Assembly: GCF_014207985.1 (NCBI RefSeq)
Contig: NZ_JACHMI010000001.1
Span: forward strand, 4,509,001-4,573,000
Origin: Nonomuraea rubra
Lineage (GTDB): Bacteria; Actinomycetota; Actinomycetes; Streptosporangiales; Streptosporangiaceae
Length of the DNA: 64,000 nt
Reading direction: 5' to 3'
A model generated the notes under the pieces. It was not told the DNA's origin, searched no databases, and worked only from the letters and a program-made list of their open reading frames with translations. This document shows positions 1 to 8,882 of this stretch, piece by piece. Position 1 is the first letter of the stretch; each line of letters begins with the position of its first letter. The position numbers and the translations under genes are program-made.

Positions 1-363
1 CTGGCAGGCGAGCTGTCGGCCCGTTTCGGCGCGGGACGGGCCCGCCCCGCGGACGCGGCCGAGCTGCCCGGTCTGCTGGCCGGGGCCGAGGGGCTGGTGC
101 ACGCGACCCCGACCGGCATGGCCCACCATCCGGGTCTGCCGCTGCCGGCCGAGCTGCTCCATCCCGGCCTGTGGGTGGCCGACATCGTCTACCGGCCGCT
201 GGAGACGGAGCTGCTCAAGCAGGCGCGGGCGATCGGCTGCCGGACGCTGGACGGCGGCGGCATGGTCGTCTTCCAGGCCGCGCACGCGTTCAGGCTGTTC
301 ACCGGCCGCGAGCCGGACGCCGAGCGGATGTTCGCCCACCTGACCGATCTCATCGCTGTCTGA
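1..363 (+). CDS. AroE-type shikimate/quinate dehydrogenase, C-terminal part (cut by window edge)
   Basis: The open frame is already running at base 1, so the N-terminal catalytic half lies outside the window. The visible part has HATPTGM, the counterpart of the NATPxGM motif after the nucleotide-binding fold, then VADIVYRPLETELL and GGGMVVFQAAHAFRLFTG, where the conserved Gln of the C-terminal helix sits. These are typical of shikimate/quinate 5-dehydrogenases, which interconvert shikimate or quinate and their 3-dehydro forms with NAD(P). The next gene is a 3-dehydroshikimate dehydratase (20 bases downstream) and the one after it a shikimate-type importer. That context favours a catabolic role (QsuD-like) over the aromatic amino acid pathway. 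Family is confident; substrate preference cannot be told from this fragment. Confidence 0.85.
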   Translation: MAGELSARFGAGRARPADAAELPGLLAGAEGLVHATPTGMAHHPGLPLPAELLHPGLWVADIVYRPLETELLKQARAIGCRTLDGGGMVVFQAAHAFRLFTGREPDAERMFAHLTDLIAV

Positions 364-383
364 ACCCGTCTACAGGAGGAATC

Positions 384-2114
384 GTGCGCAAGTCCATCGC
401 CACCGTGTCGGTGAGCGGCACGCTCACGGAGAAGCTGGAGGCGATCGCCGCCGCCGGGTTCGACGGGGTGGAGATCTTCGAGAACGACCTGCTGGCCTGC
501 CCCCTGTCGCCGGAGGAGGTCCGGGCCAGGGCCGCCGACCTCGGCCTCGGCATCGACCTCTACCAGCCCTTCCGCGACTTCGAGGCGGTGCCGGCCGACG
601 TGCTCGCGGGCAGCCTGCGCCGGGCCGAGCGCAAGTTCCAGGTGATGCGGCGGCTCGGCGCGGACCTGCTGCTGGTCTGCTCGAACGTCTCGCCGGCCGC
701 GATCGGCGACGACGAGCTGGCCGCCGAGCAGCTCCGGCTGCTGGCCGAGCGGGCCGCCGAGTACGGCGTCCGCATCGCCTACGAGGCGCTGGCCTGGGGC
801 CGGCACGTCAACGAGTACCTGCACGCCTGGCGCGTCGTGCGCATGGCCGACCACCCGAACCTGGGCACCTGCCTGGACAGCTTCCACATCCTGTCGCGCG
901 GCTCCGACCCGATCGGCATCGAGGCCATCCCGGGCGAGAAGATCTTCTTCCTGCAGCTCGCCGACGCGCCGCTGCTGGCCATGGACGTGCTGCAGTGGAG
1001 CCGCCACTACCGCTGCTTCCCCGGGCAGGGCAACTTCGACCTGGCCGGGCTGACCGCCAGCGTGCTGCGCACGGGCTACGCGGGGCCGCTGTCGCTGGAG
1101 GTGTTCAACGACGTCTTCCGCCAGGCGTCCACCGAACGCACCGCGCTGGACGGCATGCGCTCGCTCATCGCGCTGGAGCAGAGCCTGGACGGCCTGAGCC
1201 ATCCGGCCGTGCCCGCCGGCTTCGCCTTCGCCGAGCTGGCCGACACCGGCACCCTCGGCGGGCTGCTGACCGCGCTCGGCTTCGCCAGGACGGGCGTGCA
1301 CGCGAGCAAGCCGGTCGAGCTGTGGTCGCAGGGCGAGGCCAGGCTCCTGCTCAACGCCCGCGACCAGGTGGCGGACCCGGCCCTGGTCGCGATCGGCCTG
1401 GACAGCCCGGACCCCGGCGGTGCCGTCAAGCACGCCGGCGCGCTGCTGTCGCCCGTCCTGCCCCGCGAGCGGGCCCCCGAGGACGCCCCGCTGGACGCGA
1501 TCGCCGCCCCTGACGGCACCGAGATCTTCTTCTGCGACACCGCCTGGCTCGCCGACTTCGGCCCCGGCGCCGCCATTCCAGGCCGGATCACCCACATCGA
1601 CCACGTGGCGCTCACCCAGCCGCTGCACTACTTCGACGAGGCCGCCCTGTTCTACCGCAGCGTGCTCGGCCTGCGCCCGCAGGAGAGCCTGGAGCTGCCG
1701 GACCCGTACGGCCTGCTGCGCAGCAAGGCCATGTCGGCCCCCGACGGCGCGGTGCGCATGGTGGTGAACATCGCCCACGTCGGCGCCGGCCAGCAGCCCT
1801 GGCAGCACCTCGCGCTGGCCTGCGACGACGTCGTGGCGGTGGCCCGCAGGCTCCGGGCCGAGCACCCCGACCTGCTGCTGCCCATCCCGGACAACTACTA
1901 CGACGACCTGGAGGCCCGCTACGAGGTCGATCCCGAGCTGCGCCGGCTCGGCGTGCTCTACGACCGCGACGGCGCCGGCGGCGAGTTCCTGCACCTGTAC
2001 ACGGTCACCGCGGGCCGGGTGTTCTTCGAGCTCGTCCAGCGCCTCGGCGGTTACCAGGGGTACGGGGCCGGCAACGCCCCCATCCGGCTCGCCGTGCAGC
2101 ACGCGGGTGCTTAA
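384..2114 (+). CDS. qsuB: QsuB-like 3-dehydroshikimate dehydratase with C-terminal HPPD-like domain
   Basis: A 576-residue two-domain protein. The GTG start is chosen because AGGAGGA lies 3 bases upstream, and an AP-endonuclease-2/xylose-isomerase barrel begins at once. Residues about 1-270 hold the barrel with likely metal or catalytic ligands in EALAWGRHVNEY, LDSFHILSRG (D165, H168) and LSLEVF (E near 239). Residues about 395-570 are a vicinal-oxygen-chelate domain like 4-hydroxyphenylpyruvate dioxygenase, with the metal triad visible as HIDHVAL (near 404), QHLAL (near 473) and FFELVQR (near 549). This is the architecture of Corynebacterium QsuB, which dehydrates 3-dehydroshikimate to protocatechuate. 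The role of the HPPD-like domain is not inferable here. The gene sits between a shikimate dehydrogenase and an importer, so quinate or shikimate is probably channelled to protocatechuate; ring-cleavage genes are not in the window. Confidence 0.9.
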   Translation: MRKSIATVSVSGTLTEKLEAIAAAGFDGVEIFENDLLACPLSPEEVRARAADLGLGIDLYQPFRDFEAVPADVLAGSLRRAERKFQVMRRLGADLLLVCSNVSPAAIGDDELAAEQLRLLAERAAEYGVRIAYEALAWGRHVNEYLHAWRVVRMADHPNLGTCLDSFHILSRGSDPIGIEAIPGEKIFFLQLADAPLLAMDVLQWSRHYRCFPGQGNFDLAGLTASVLRTGYAGPLSLEVFNDVFRQASTERTALDGMRSLIALEQSLDGLSHPAVPAGFAFAELADTGTLGGLLTALGFARTGVHASKPVELWSQGEARLLLNARDQVADPALVAIGLDSPDPGGAVKHAGALLSPVLPRERAPEDAPLDAIAAPDGTEIFFCDTAWLADFGPGAAIPGRITHIDHVALTQPLHYFDEAALFYRSVLGLRPQESLELPDPYGLLRSKAMSAPDGAVRMVVNIAHVGAGQQPWQHLALACDDVVAVARRLRAEHPDLLLPIPDNYYDDLEARYEVDPELRRLGVLYDRDGAGGEFLHLYTVTAGRVFFELVQRLGGYQGYGAGNAPIRLAVQHAGA

Positions 2115-2203
2115 TCCTGCGGCAACACCCTTGTAATGTACGAACCAGTGAGTTAGTTTCCTGTAACCGCACTACCCCCCGACGTCACCCTGAGGAGCAA
2201 ATT

Positions 2204-3514
2204 GTGACGGTGCAGGGCAAACCGCGTAAAGCGGCCATTGCTGCCTGGATAGGCAGTGCTTTGGAGTATTACGACTTCTTCATCTACGGCACGGCCGCCG
2301 CGCTGGTCTTCAACAAGATTTTCTTCCCGTCCTCCTCACCTGCAACGGGGACGCTGCTCGCGCTGGCCACGTTCGGCGTCGGCTACCTCGCCAGGCCCGT
2401 GGGCGCGTTCGTGCTCGGGCACATCGGTGACAAGTTCGGCCGCAAACGGGTGCTGGTCACCACGCTGCTGATGATGGGCGGCTCCACGTTCCTGGTCGGC
2501 TGCCTGCCCACCTACGACCAGATCGGCGTGGCGGCGCCGGTCCTGCTCGTGCTGCTCCGCCTGATGCAGGGCTTCTCCGTCTCGGGCGAGCAGGCCGGCG
2601 CCAACTCCATGACGCTGGAGCACGCCCCCGAGGACCGGCGCGCCTACTACACCAGCTTCACCCTCAACGGCACCCAGGCCGGCCAGATCATCGCCACCGC
2701 GATCTTCCTGCCCATCGCCGCCCTGCCCGAGGAGCAGCTGCTGAGCTGGGGCTGGCGGGTGCCGTTCTGGCTGAGCGTCATCGTGGCCGTGGCCGGCGTC
2801 GTCATCCGCCGCACGCTGGAGGAGACCCCCGCCTTCGAGCAGGAGGTCGCCACCAACACCGTCGCGAAGATGCCCCTCGCGGTGCTCTTCCGCGAGCAGT
2901 GGCGGGACGTGCTGCGCGTCGTCGTCGCCGCGGTCATCGCCTCGGTCAGCACGATCTTCACCGTGCACGCCCTGTCGTACGCGGTCAACACGATGGGCCT
3001 GGAGCGCAGCCCGATGCTCTGGGTCGGCGTGCTGGCCAACGTCGCCGCCGTCATCACGATCCCGCTGTGGGGCAGGCTGTCGGACCGGGTCGGCCGCAAG
3101 CCGGTCTTCGTCGGCGGCTCGCTCGGCTGCGCGGTCCTCATGTTCGCCTACCTGTGGTCGATCTCCGCCGGCGACTACGTCCTGATCTTCCTGTCCGGCA
3201 TCCTGATGTTCGGCGTCGTGCACAGCGCCACCAGCGCCGTGTGGCCCTCCTTCTACGGCGAGATGTTCACCACCCGCGTCCGCCTGTCCGGCATGGCGAT
3301 CGGCACCCAGATCGGCTTCGCCATCGCCGGGTTCGCGCCCACCGTGGCCACCGCCGTGGCCGGCACCGGCCCCGGGAGCTGGCTCGGCGTCTCGGTCATC
3401 ACCGCGGTCGTCTGCCTGATCAACGTGGCCGCCGTCGCGACCGCCAGGGAGACCTACCAGGTGCCGACCGACCAGCTCGGGCTCAGGCCGCTCACCGGCC
3501 GGGTGAAGGTGTGA
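2204..3514 (+). CDS. MFS importer of the metabolite:H+ symporter family, shikimate-type
   Basis: A 436-residue inner-membrane transporter. The GTG start has GAGGAG 6 bases upstream. The N-terminus reads ALEYYDFFIYGTAAALVF, and GHIGDKFGRKRVLV is the loop-2/3 signature of the metabolite:H+ symporter branch (ShiA, KgtP, ProP relatives). A second copy appears as GRLSDRVGRKPVFVGG in the C-terminal half, and about 12 membrane segments are evident. Corynebacterium qsuA encodes the shikimate/quinate importer next to qsuB, and this gene stands in the equivalent position, so import of shikimate, quinate or 3-dehydroshikimate is the natural inference. The 3' end overlaps the next gene's start by 4 bases (GTGA), indicating translational coupling. 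Confidence 0.88.
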   Translation: MTVQGKPRKAAIAAWIGSALEYYDFFIYGTAAALVFNKIFFPSSSPATGTLLALATFGVGYLARPVGAFVLGHIGDKFGRKRVLVTTLLMMGGSTFLVGCLPTYDQIGVAAPVLLVLLRLMQGFSVSGEQAGANSMTLEHAPEDRRAYYTSFTLNGTQAGQIIATAIFLPIAALPEEQLLSWGWRVPFWLSVIVAVAGVVIRRTLEETPAFEQEVATNTVAKMPLAVLFREQWRDVLRVVVAAVIASVSTIFTVHALSYAVNTMGLERSPMLWVGVLANVAAVITIPLWGRLSDRVGRKPVFVGGSLGCAVLMFAYLWSISAGDYVLIFLSGILMFGVVHSATSAVWPSFYGEMFTTRVRLSGMAIGTQIGFAIAGFAPTVATAVAGTGPGSWLGVSVITAVVCLINVAAVATARETYQVPTDQLGLRPLTGRVKV

Positions 3515-4296
3515 GCACGCACCCCCAGTACACCGTCTACGCCGTGCGCTACGCGCAGCGCGACGCCCGGCGCGGCGAGCACTTCCACGGCTACGAGCCC
3601 GGCGGGGAGAGCTCCCACCCCACCGCCTACTACGTCTGGGCGGCCGTCTCCGGCGAGCACACGGTCGTCGTCGACACCGGCATCGCGCCGGGGCGGGCGG
3701 CCCGCGTCCAGGGCCTCGACTACCGCTGCTCACCCGTCGAGGCCCTGGCCGAGCTGGGCATCGCCGCCGAGTCGGTCGATCACGTGGTGCTCACCCACCT
3801 GCACTACGACCACACCGGCACCGCCCGCGACTTCCCGCGCGCCCGGTACGTCGTGCAGCGGGCCGAGCTGGACTACTGGACCGGCCCCTGGGCGGAGCGC
3901 ATCACCCGCGAGCGCTGGCTGCTCGACGACGGCGACCTCGCCCACCTGACCGCCGCCGTGAAGGACGGGCGGGCGCTCGTGCCGGACGGCGACGCGGCCC
4001 TGCTGCCCGGCCTCAGCGTGCACCTCGTCGGCGGGCACACCGCCGGCATGCAGGTGGTACGCGTCGAGACGGCCCGCGGCCCCGTGGTGCTCGCCTCCGA
4101 CGCCAGCCACTTCTACGAGAACATCGAGAGCGACCGCCCCTTCCCGATCCTGCACAGCATGACCGGCATGTACGGCGCCTTCGACCGCATCAAGGAGCTG
4201 GCCGGCGGCCCCGGGCTGGTGGTCGCCGGCCATGACCCGCTGGTGCTCGAACGGTTCCCGCTCCGCACCCCCGACGTCGCGGTGATCAGCCCGTGA
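3511..4296 (+). CDS. Metallo-beta-lactamase-fold hydrolase, N-acyl homoserine lactonase-like
   Basis: A 261-residue cytoplasmic protein starting with GTG inside the stop of the transporter gene (4-base overlap). The zinc motif is clear: HLHYDHTG (HxHxDH). A further His follows in LVGGHTAGMQ, an Asp in VLASDASHFYE and a late His in VVAGHDPLVL, giving the full binuclear site of the AHL-lactonase branch. In this position the enzyme might open a lactone formed from quinate or shikimate breakdown products, or act on quorum signals; sequence alone does not decide. The last 11 bases overlap the 3' end of the convergent quinoprotein gene, so the transcripts meet tail to tail. Confidence 0.85.
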   Translation: MSTHPQYTVYAVRYAQRDARRGEHFHGYEPGGESSHPTAYYVWAAVSGEHTVVVDTGIAPGRAARVQGLDYRCSPVEALAELGIAAESVDHVVLTHLHYDHTGTARDFPRARYVVQRAELDYWTGPWAERITRERWLLDDGDLAHLTAAVKDGRALVPDGDAALLPGLSVHLVGGHTAGMQVVRVETARGPVVLASDASHFYENIESDRPFPILHSMTGMYGAFDRIKELAGGPGLVVAGHDPLVLERFPLRTPDVAVISP

Positions 4297-6352
4297 CCTC
4301 GATCTTGCCGGTGGGCCTCGGGCTGTAGGAGTCGTTGAAGAAGTACTCGCCCGGCTTCGTGAACGTGTACTGGAAGGACTCGCCCGGCTTCAGCCTGACG
4401 TCGAACAGGCCCTCGAAGAACTGGGTGGCGCCGTGCACGTGCACGTTGCCGGGCGGGTTGACGAACGTGACCGTGGTGCCCACCGGCACCCGCAGGTGGG
4501 TGGGGGCCATGGCGTTCACCGCCGTGGACTCCACCGTGCCGACCTGCCCGTCGGTGTAGACGCGGGCGAGCACGACCGTGTTGTTCACCGTGGCGCCGTC
4601 CACCGGCTGGCCGGAGACCGGGCGGCGGACCACCGGCGGCGGCGGGGCCGGCGCGGGGGACACGGTGCCGCCGAGCTTGAAGGCCCACAGGTGGTCGCCG
4701 CGCGGCGCCGAGTTGCCGTACGGGATGCCGGTGCCGCCCGCGTAGACCGCGACGTACTGCTCGCCGTCGATCTCGTAGGCGATGGGGCTGCTGCTGACGC
4801 CGGCGCCCGTCTGCCAGCGCCACAGCTCGCGCCCGTCACGCGCGTCCAGGCAGAGCAGGTTGCCGTCCGGCTGGCCGATGAACAGCAGGTCGGAGGCGGT
4901 GGTCAGGATGCCGTTGCCGTGGGCCAGCGAGTACGGCAGGTTCCGCTTCCACCGCACCCGGTTCGTCGAGGGGTCCACGGCCACCACGCCGCCCGTCATG
5001 TACTCGCCGGGCGGGCGCAGCCCGTTGGACGACTCGGTCAGGGAGTGGGCGGCGGCCACGTAGCCGAAGCCCGTGTACACCAGGCGGGTGCTGTGGCTGT
5101 AGGACTGGTGGTTCCAGTCGGCGCCGCCGCCGTGTCCCGGGATGGTGAGGATCGGCTCGTCCCAGTGCGGCGTGTAGAGCGAGCCGATGGTGTAGTTCGG
5201 CACGGCCCGGTGCGGCAGGCCGGGCACCTCGGTGCCCAGCGGCTGCGCCACCGGGCGCAGCTCGGTCCAGCCGCCCTGGCGCGGGAACGGCTGCGTCGGC
5301 CACGTCTTCTGCCGGGGCTCCTGCGGCACGGGCAGCTCGTCGATGCCCAGCGGGGCCGAGCCGTCGGCGCGGTCGAGGATGTAGTACATGCCGGTCTTGC
5401 TGCCGTACACGACCAGCTTGCGCAGCCGGCCGCGCACGCGGGCGTCCACCAGCACGGGCGCCATCACGTTGTCCATGTCCCAGATGTCGTGGTGGATGGA
5501 CTGGAAGTGCCACCGGTAGGCGCCGGTCTTCAGGTCCATGGCCACGATCGAGTTGGCGAACAGGTTCTGGCCGCCGCGCTCCGAGCCGTCCTGCGAGGAC
5601 TTGCTTCCCCTGGCGTTGCCGAACGTCCAGTAGACCAGCCCCAGCTCCGGGTCGATCGCGCAGTGCATCCACGGCGTGGCCCCGCCGACCTGCCAGGAGT
5701 CGCCCTCCCAGGTGCCGCCGCCGATCTCGCCGGGGGCGGCCGTGCCCCAGAAGTGCCACGCCAGGTCGCCGGTCGCGGCGTCGAAGGCCAGCGCGGCGCC
5801 GCGCGGGCCGTCGTTGGTGCCGCAGTAGAGCATGCCGTCGTGGTAGGTGACGGCGACCTTCTCCAGGTTGCCGTACCCGTTGTGCTGCCGCTCCCAGAGC
5901 ACCTGCCCGGTGCGCTGGTCGAGGGCGATGAGCCAGTTGTCGTTGGCGCAGGTGTAGATCCGGCCGCCGCCGACCCCGACGCCGCGGCGCGTGACCGCGC
6001 CGCGCGTCTGCTCGTACTTCCAGATCGTCGCCCCGGTACGGCCGTCCACCGCGACCACGTTGCCCAGGGCCGACTCGATGAACAGGACGCCGTCCACGGC
6101 CACGGCGGTGCTCTGGCTGTTGCCCGCCATCAGCCCGCCCTCGATGTTGTTCACCCACGCCGCCCGAAGCCGCCTGACGTTGCCCCGGTGCAGGCCGCGC
6201 AGCGCCGTGTAGTTCTGGTTCGCCAGGTTCCCGCCGACCTTCGGGAAGTCCCGGCCGGCGCGCCGGCTGACCGCGGCGGCGGGGCTCTGACCTGCTCCGG
6301 CGAGCGCGACAGCCGCGACGGCGCCCGCGAGTAACTCTCTGCGACGGACCAT
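4286..6352 (-). CDS. Tat-exported PQQ quinoprotein dehydrogenase with a cupredoxin-like C-terminal domain
   Basis: A 688-residue protein. The ATG start gives MVRRRELLAGAVAAVALAG, a twin-arginine signal. Residues about 30-560 form a beta-propeller with repeated AxDxxTGxxxW blades (RTGATIWKYEQ, RTGQVLWERQ, GRELWRWQTG). HHDIWDMDN is the conserved active-site motif of PQQ alcohol/quinate dehydrogenases. After a Pro-rich linker, residues about 590-688 resemble a cupredoxin (LRVPVGTTVTFVN, then KPGEYFFND). The usual Cys-His-Met copper ligands are absent after that strand: the Cys position reads as Asn or Asp. The protein therefore oxidises an alcohol or aldehyde outside the membrane, probably without a type 1 copper site. 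It is the last gene of the minus-strand importer operon, 14 bases after livF. A decayed paralogue lies at 17278-18205. Confidence 0.85.
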   Translation of the reverse strand: MVRRRELLAGAVAAVALAGAGQSPAAAVSRRAGRDFPKVGGNLANQNYTALRGLHRGNVRRLRAAWVNNIEGGLMAGNSQSTAVAVDGVLFIESALGNVVAVDGRTGATIWKYEQTRGAVTRRGVGVGGGRIYTCANDNWLIALDQRTGQVLWERQHNGYGNLEKVAVTYHDGMLYCGTNDGPRGAALAFDAATGDLAWHFWGTAAPGEIGGGTWEGDSWQVGGATPWMHCAIDPELGLVYWTFGNARGSKSSQDGSERGGQNLFANSIVAMDLKTGAYRWHFQSIHHDIWDMDNVMAPVLVDARVRGRLRKLVVYGSKTGMYYILDRADGSAPLGIDELPVPQEPRQKTWPTQPFPRQGGWTELRPVAQPLGTEVPGLPHRAVPNYTIGSLYTPHWDEPILTIPGHGGGADWNHQSYSHSTRLVYTGFGYVAAAHSLTESSNGLRPPGEYMTGGVVAVDPSTNRVRWKRNLPYSLAHGNGILTTASDLLFIGQPDGNLLCLDARDGRELWRWQTGAGVSSSPIAYEIDGEQYVAVYAGGTGIPYGNSAPRGDHLWAFKLGGTVSPAPAPPPPVVRRPVSGQPVDGATVNNTVVLARVYTDGQVGTVESTAVNAMAPTHLRVPVGTTVTFVNPPGNVHVHGATQFFEGLFDVRLKPGESFQYTFTKPGEYFFNDSYSPRPTGKIEVTG

Positions 6353-6366
6353 GGACCATCCTTTCG

Positions 6367-7080
6367 TTAGAGGCCGAGATAGATGCGGCGGACCTGGGGG
6401 TCCTCGCTCAGCTCCGCCGAGGTGCCACCGGCGGCGATCTCGCCGTTCTCCATGACGAGGCAGGTGGTGGTGACGTCGAAGGTGAGCTTGGCGTTCTGCT
6501 CGACGAGCAGGATGGCCAGGCCGCCCGCGTTGAGCTTCTTCAGCACGGCGGCGATGTCGCTGACCAGCTTCGGCGACAGCCCCATCGACGGCTCGTCCAG
6601 CAGCATCACCTTCGGGCGGCACATCATGGCCCGGCCGACGGCCAGCATCTGCTGCTGCCCGCCGGACAGCGCGCCGGCCAGCCGGCCGCGCATCTCGCCC
6701 AGCACCGGGAACAGCTCGAACACCTCGTCGATCGGGGTGCGCTTCCAGCTGCTGGTGTACGCGCCGAGCAGCAGGTTCTTCTCCACCGTGAGCCCGGGGA
6801 AGACGTGCCTGCCCTCGGGCACGTAGCCGATGCCGTGCCGGACCAGCGTGTGCGCGGGCGCGCGCAGCAGGTCGTGCTCGCCGAACCTGATCGCCTTCGC
6901 CTGCCGGGGCGCCAGCCCCATGATCGCCTTGAGGGTGGAGGACTTGCCGGCGCCGTTCGCGCCGATGATGCCCAGCGACTGGCCGGGCTCGACGGTGAAC
7001 GACACGTCGTGCGCGGCGCGGACACCGCCGTAGTGCACCGACAGCCCCTCGACGGTCAGCGTCGTCCCCTGCGTGGTCAT
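6367..7080 (-). CDS. livF: Branched-chain-type ABC importer ATPase, LivF-like
   Basis: A 237-residue ATPase with Walker A GANGAGKSS (near residue 38), Q-loop, signature LSGGQQQML and Walker B VMLLDEPSMGLSP (near 158). The last motif and the short length are typical of LivF, the second ATPase of hydrophobic/branched-chain amino acid transporters. The ATG shares 4 bases with the stop of the upstream livMG fusion (ATGA), so translation is coupled. It energises the importer made with LivK, LivH and LivMG. The real ligand of this system is unknown; such transporters also import aromatic and aliphatic acids, amides and urea, and the operon context points to a catabolic substrate. Confidence 0.92.
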   Translation of the reverse strand: MTTQGTTLTVEGLSVHYGGVRAAHDVSFTVEPGQSLGIIGANGAGKSSTLKAIMGLAPRQAKAIRFGEHDLLRAPAHTLVRHGIGYVPEGRHVFPGLTVEKNLLLGAYTSSWKRTPIDEVFELFPVLGEMRGRLAGALSGGQQQMLAVGRAMMCRPKVMLLDEPSMGLSPKLVSDIAAVLKKLNAGGLAILLVEQNAKLTFDVTTTCLVMENGEIAAGGTSAELSEDPQVRRIYLGL

Positions 7081-8882
7081 CGGGTCGCCTCCTCGACAGC
7101 GGCCTCGGCGGTCTCCTCGGTCGGTGCGGCCATCGAGTCGCCGAGGTAGGCGGCGACGACGTCCGGGTGCACCGCGACCTCGGCGGGCGGGCCGTCGGCG
7201 ATCACCTTGCCGCTGGACAGCACGGTGACCTGGTCGCACAGCGACATGACCAGGCCCATGTTGTGCTCGATGATGATCACGGTGACGCCCGAGTCCCTGA
7301 TGGAGCGGACGATGTCGGCGAGCTGGCGCACCTCTTCGCCGTTGAGCCCGGCGGCGGGCTCGTCGAGCAGCAGCAGCCCGGGGGACATGGCCATGGCGCG
7401 GGCCAGCTCGATGCGGCGCTGGATGCCGTAGGGCAGCGAGCGCGGCTCGGCGTCGGCGACCTCCACGAGCCCGAACCGCTCGATCAGCTCCCCGGCGCGC
7501 CTGCGCAGCGCCCGCTCGTAGCCCAGCACCTTCCACGGCAGGCTCGGGTAGCGCCAGATCCACCAGGTGCGGGTGCGGTCCAGGCCGAGCAGCAGGTTCT
7601 CGCGCACGCTGAGGTCCTCGAACAGGCGCAGGTTCTGGAACGTGCGCGCCACCCCGCGCTGCGCGAGCTGGTACGGCGCCATCCCCGTCACCTCGCGCCC
7701 GTGCAGCACCACCGCCCCCTGGCCGGGCGTGTAGAAGCCGCTGATCACGTTGAACAGGGTCGTCTTGCCCGACCCGTTCGGCCCGACGATGCCGCGGATC
7801 TGGCCCGCCGGCACGGTGAGCGACACCTCGTCGAGCGCCACCAGGCCCTTGAAGCGCATCGTCACGCCCCGGATCTCCAGCACGTCCTCCTCGCCGGCCG
7901 GAGGCACGGCGTCGTACGGCAGGAACGGGCCGAGCTGGGCCCGCGACCCGCCGGTCCGCCTGCGCAGCAGCGACCGGATCTGCCCGGGCAGGCCCGCCAG
8001 CCCCTTGGGCGCGAACACCACCACGAGCACCACCACGAGCCCGTAGCCGAGCTGCGCGTAACCCGAGGCGTCCAGCAGCGCCTCCCTGACCAGCGACAGC
8101 GCGACCGCGCCGACGACGCAGCCCAGGATGCTGGCCCGCCCGCCGATGATCACCATGGCGAGCAGCAGGAACATGTTGGCGATGTTGAAGGACTCGGGGG
8201 CGACGAACCGGATCAGCCCGGCGTACAGGATGCCGGCCAGGCCGCCGTACAGGCCGGACAGCACGAACGCGGTCATCCGCAGCAGCGGGATCTCCGCGCC
8301 CAGCGCCCCGGCCGCCAGGTCGTCGTCCCGCATCGCGCGCAGGCGGCGGCCCAGCGGCGAGCGGGTGACCAGCAGCGCGAACGCCAGCGCGATCGCGAAG
8401 ACGATCAGCTCGACGTAGTAGAACAGGTATCCGCTGGACAGGTCGACGCCGAACATCGGCGGCACCGGGATGTCGCTGATGCCCTCGGCCCGCCCGGCGA
8501 TGTGCGCGTTGGTCACCCAGTTCGTGAACGCCAGTGCCAGCCCGAGCGTGACGATGCCCAGGTAGTGCGACTGCATGCGCAGCGCCGGGATGCCGACCAG
8601 CACGCCGAACACCACGGCGGTCGCCAGCGCCAGCAGCGACGCCGTCCAGAAGCCGAGACCCGCCTCCGTGGTGAGGATGGCCACCGTGTACGCGCCGACG
8701 CCGAAGAAGGCGACCTGGGCCAGGTTGATCTGCCCGGCCACGCCCATGGTCAGGCCGAGCCCGATGGCCAGGATCGCGAAGATGATCGCGACGTCGGCGA
8801 CGTGGATGGCGTACCCGCCCAGGCCATAGGGCAGCAGCCAGGCCGCGACCGCGGCGATGGCGATGAGCGCCACTCGTTTCAT
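7077..8882 (-). CDS. livMG: LivM-LivG fusion: permease joined to ATPase in one polypeptide
   Basis: A 601-residue fusion. Residues 1-300 are a LivM permease with about 8-10 membrane segments and the conserved GQINLAQVAFFGVGAY stretch. A basic linker follows (RSLLRRRTGGSRAQLG), then a LivG ATPase from about 335 with Walker A GPNGSGKTT (near 366), signature YGIQRRIELARAMA and Walker B LLLLDEPAAGLNGEE (near 502). The family is normally two genes; single-chain LivM-LivG proteins do occur in actinobacteria. The start overlaps the livH stop (ATGA) and the stop overlaps the livF start. The signature reads YGIQRR, where LSGGQ is the general form; YGxQRR is usual in LivG. Confidence 0.92.
   Translation of the reverse strand: MKRVALIAIAAVAAWLLPYGLGGYAIHVADVAIIFAILAIGLGLTMGVAGQINLAQVAFFGVGAYTVAILTTEAGLGFWTASLLALATAVVFGVLVGIPALRMQSHYLGIVTLGLALAFTNWVTNAHIAGRAEGISDIPVPPMFGVDLSSGYLFYYVELIVFAIALAFALLVTRSPLGRRLRAMRDDDLAAGALGAEIPLLRMTAFVLSGLYGGLAGILYAGLIRFVAPESFNIANMFLLLAMVIIGGRASILGCVVGAVALSLVREALLDASGYAQLGYGLVVVLVVVFAPKGLAGLPGQIRSLLRRRTGGSRAQLGPFLPYDAVPPAGEEDVLEIRGVTMRFKGLVALDEVSLTVPAGQIRGIVGPNGSGKTTLFNVISGFYTPGQGAVVLHGREVTGMAPYQLAQRGVARTFQNLRLFEDLSVRENLLLGLDRTRTWWIWRYPSLPWKVLGYERALRRRAGELIERFGLVEVADAEPRSLPYGIQRRIELARAMAMSPGLLLLDEPAAGLNGEEVRQLADIVRSIRDSGVTVIIIEHNMGLVMSLCDQVTVLSSGKVIADGPPAEVAVHPDVVAAYLGDSMAAPTEETAEAAVEEATR

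Noticed and set aside
189..2102. A 637-codon minus-strand frame across qsuB
   Set aside because: It is low complexity, lacks any motif and lies opposite a gene with two recognisable enzyme domains.
4286..6352. Idea that the quinoprotein is the quinate dehydrogenase of the neighbouring shikimate genes
   Set aside because: It is on the opposite strand at the end of the importer operon, and it has a Tat signal where membrane quinate dehydrogenases have an N-terminal membrane bundle. A dedicated AroE-type enzyme is already present at 1-363.
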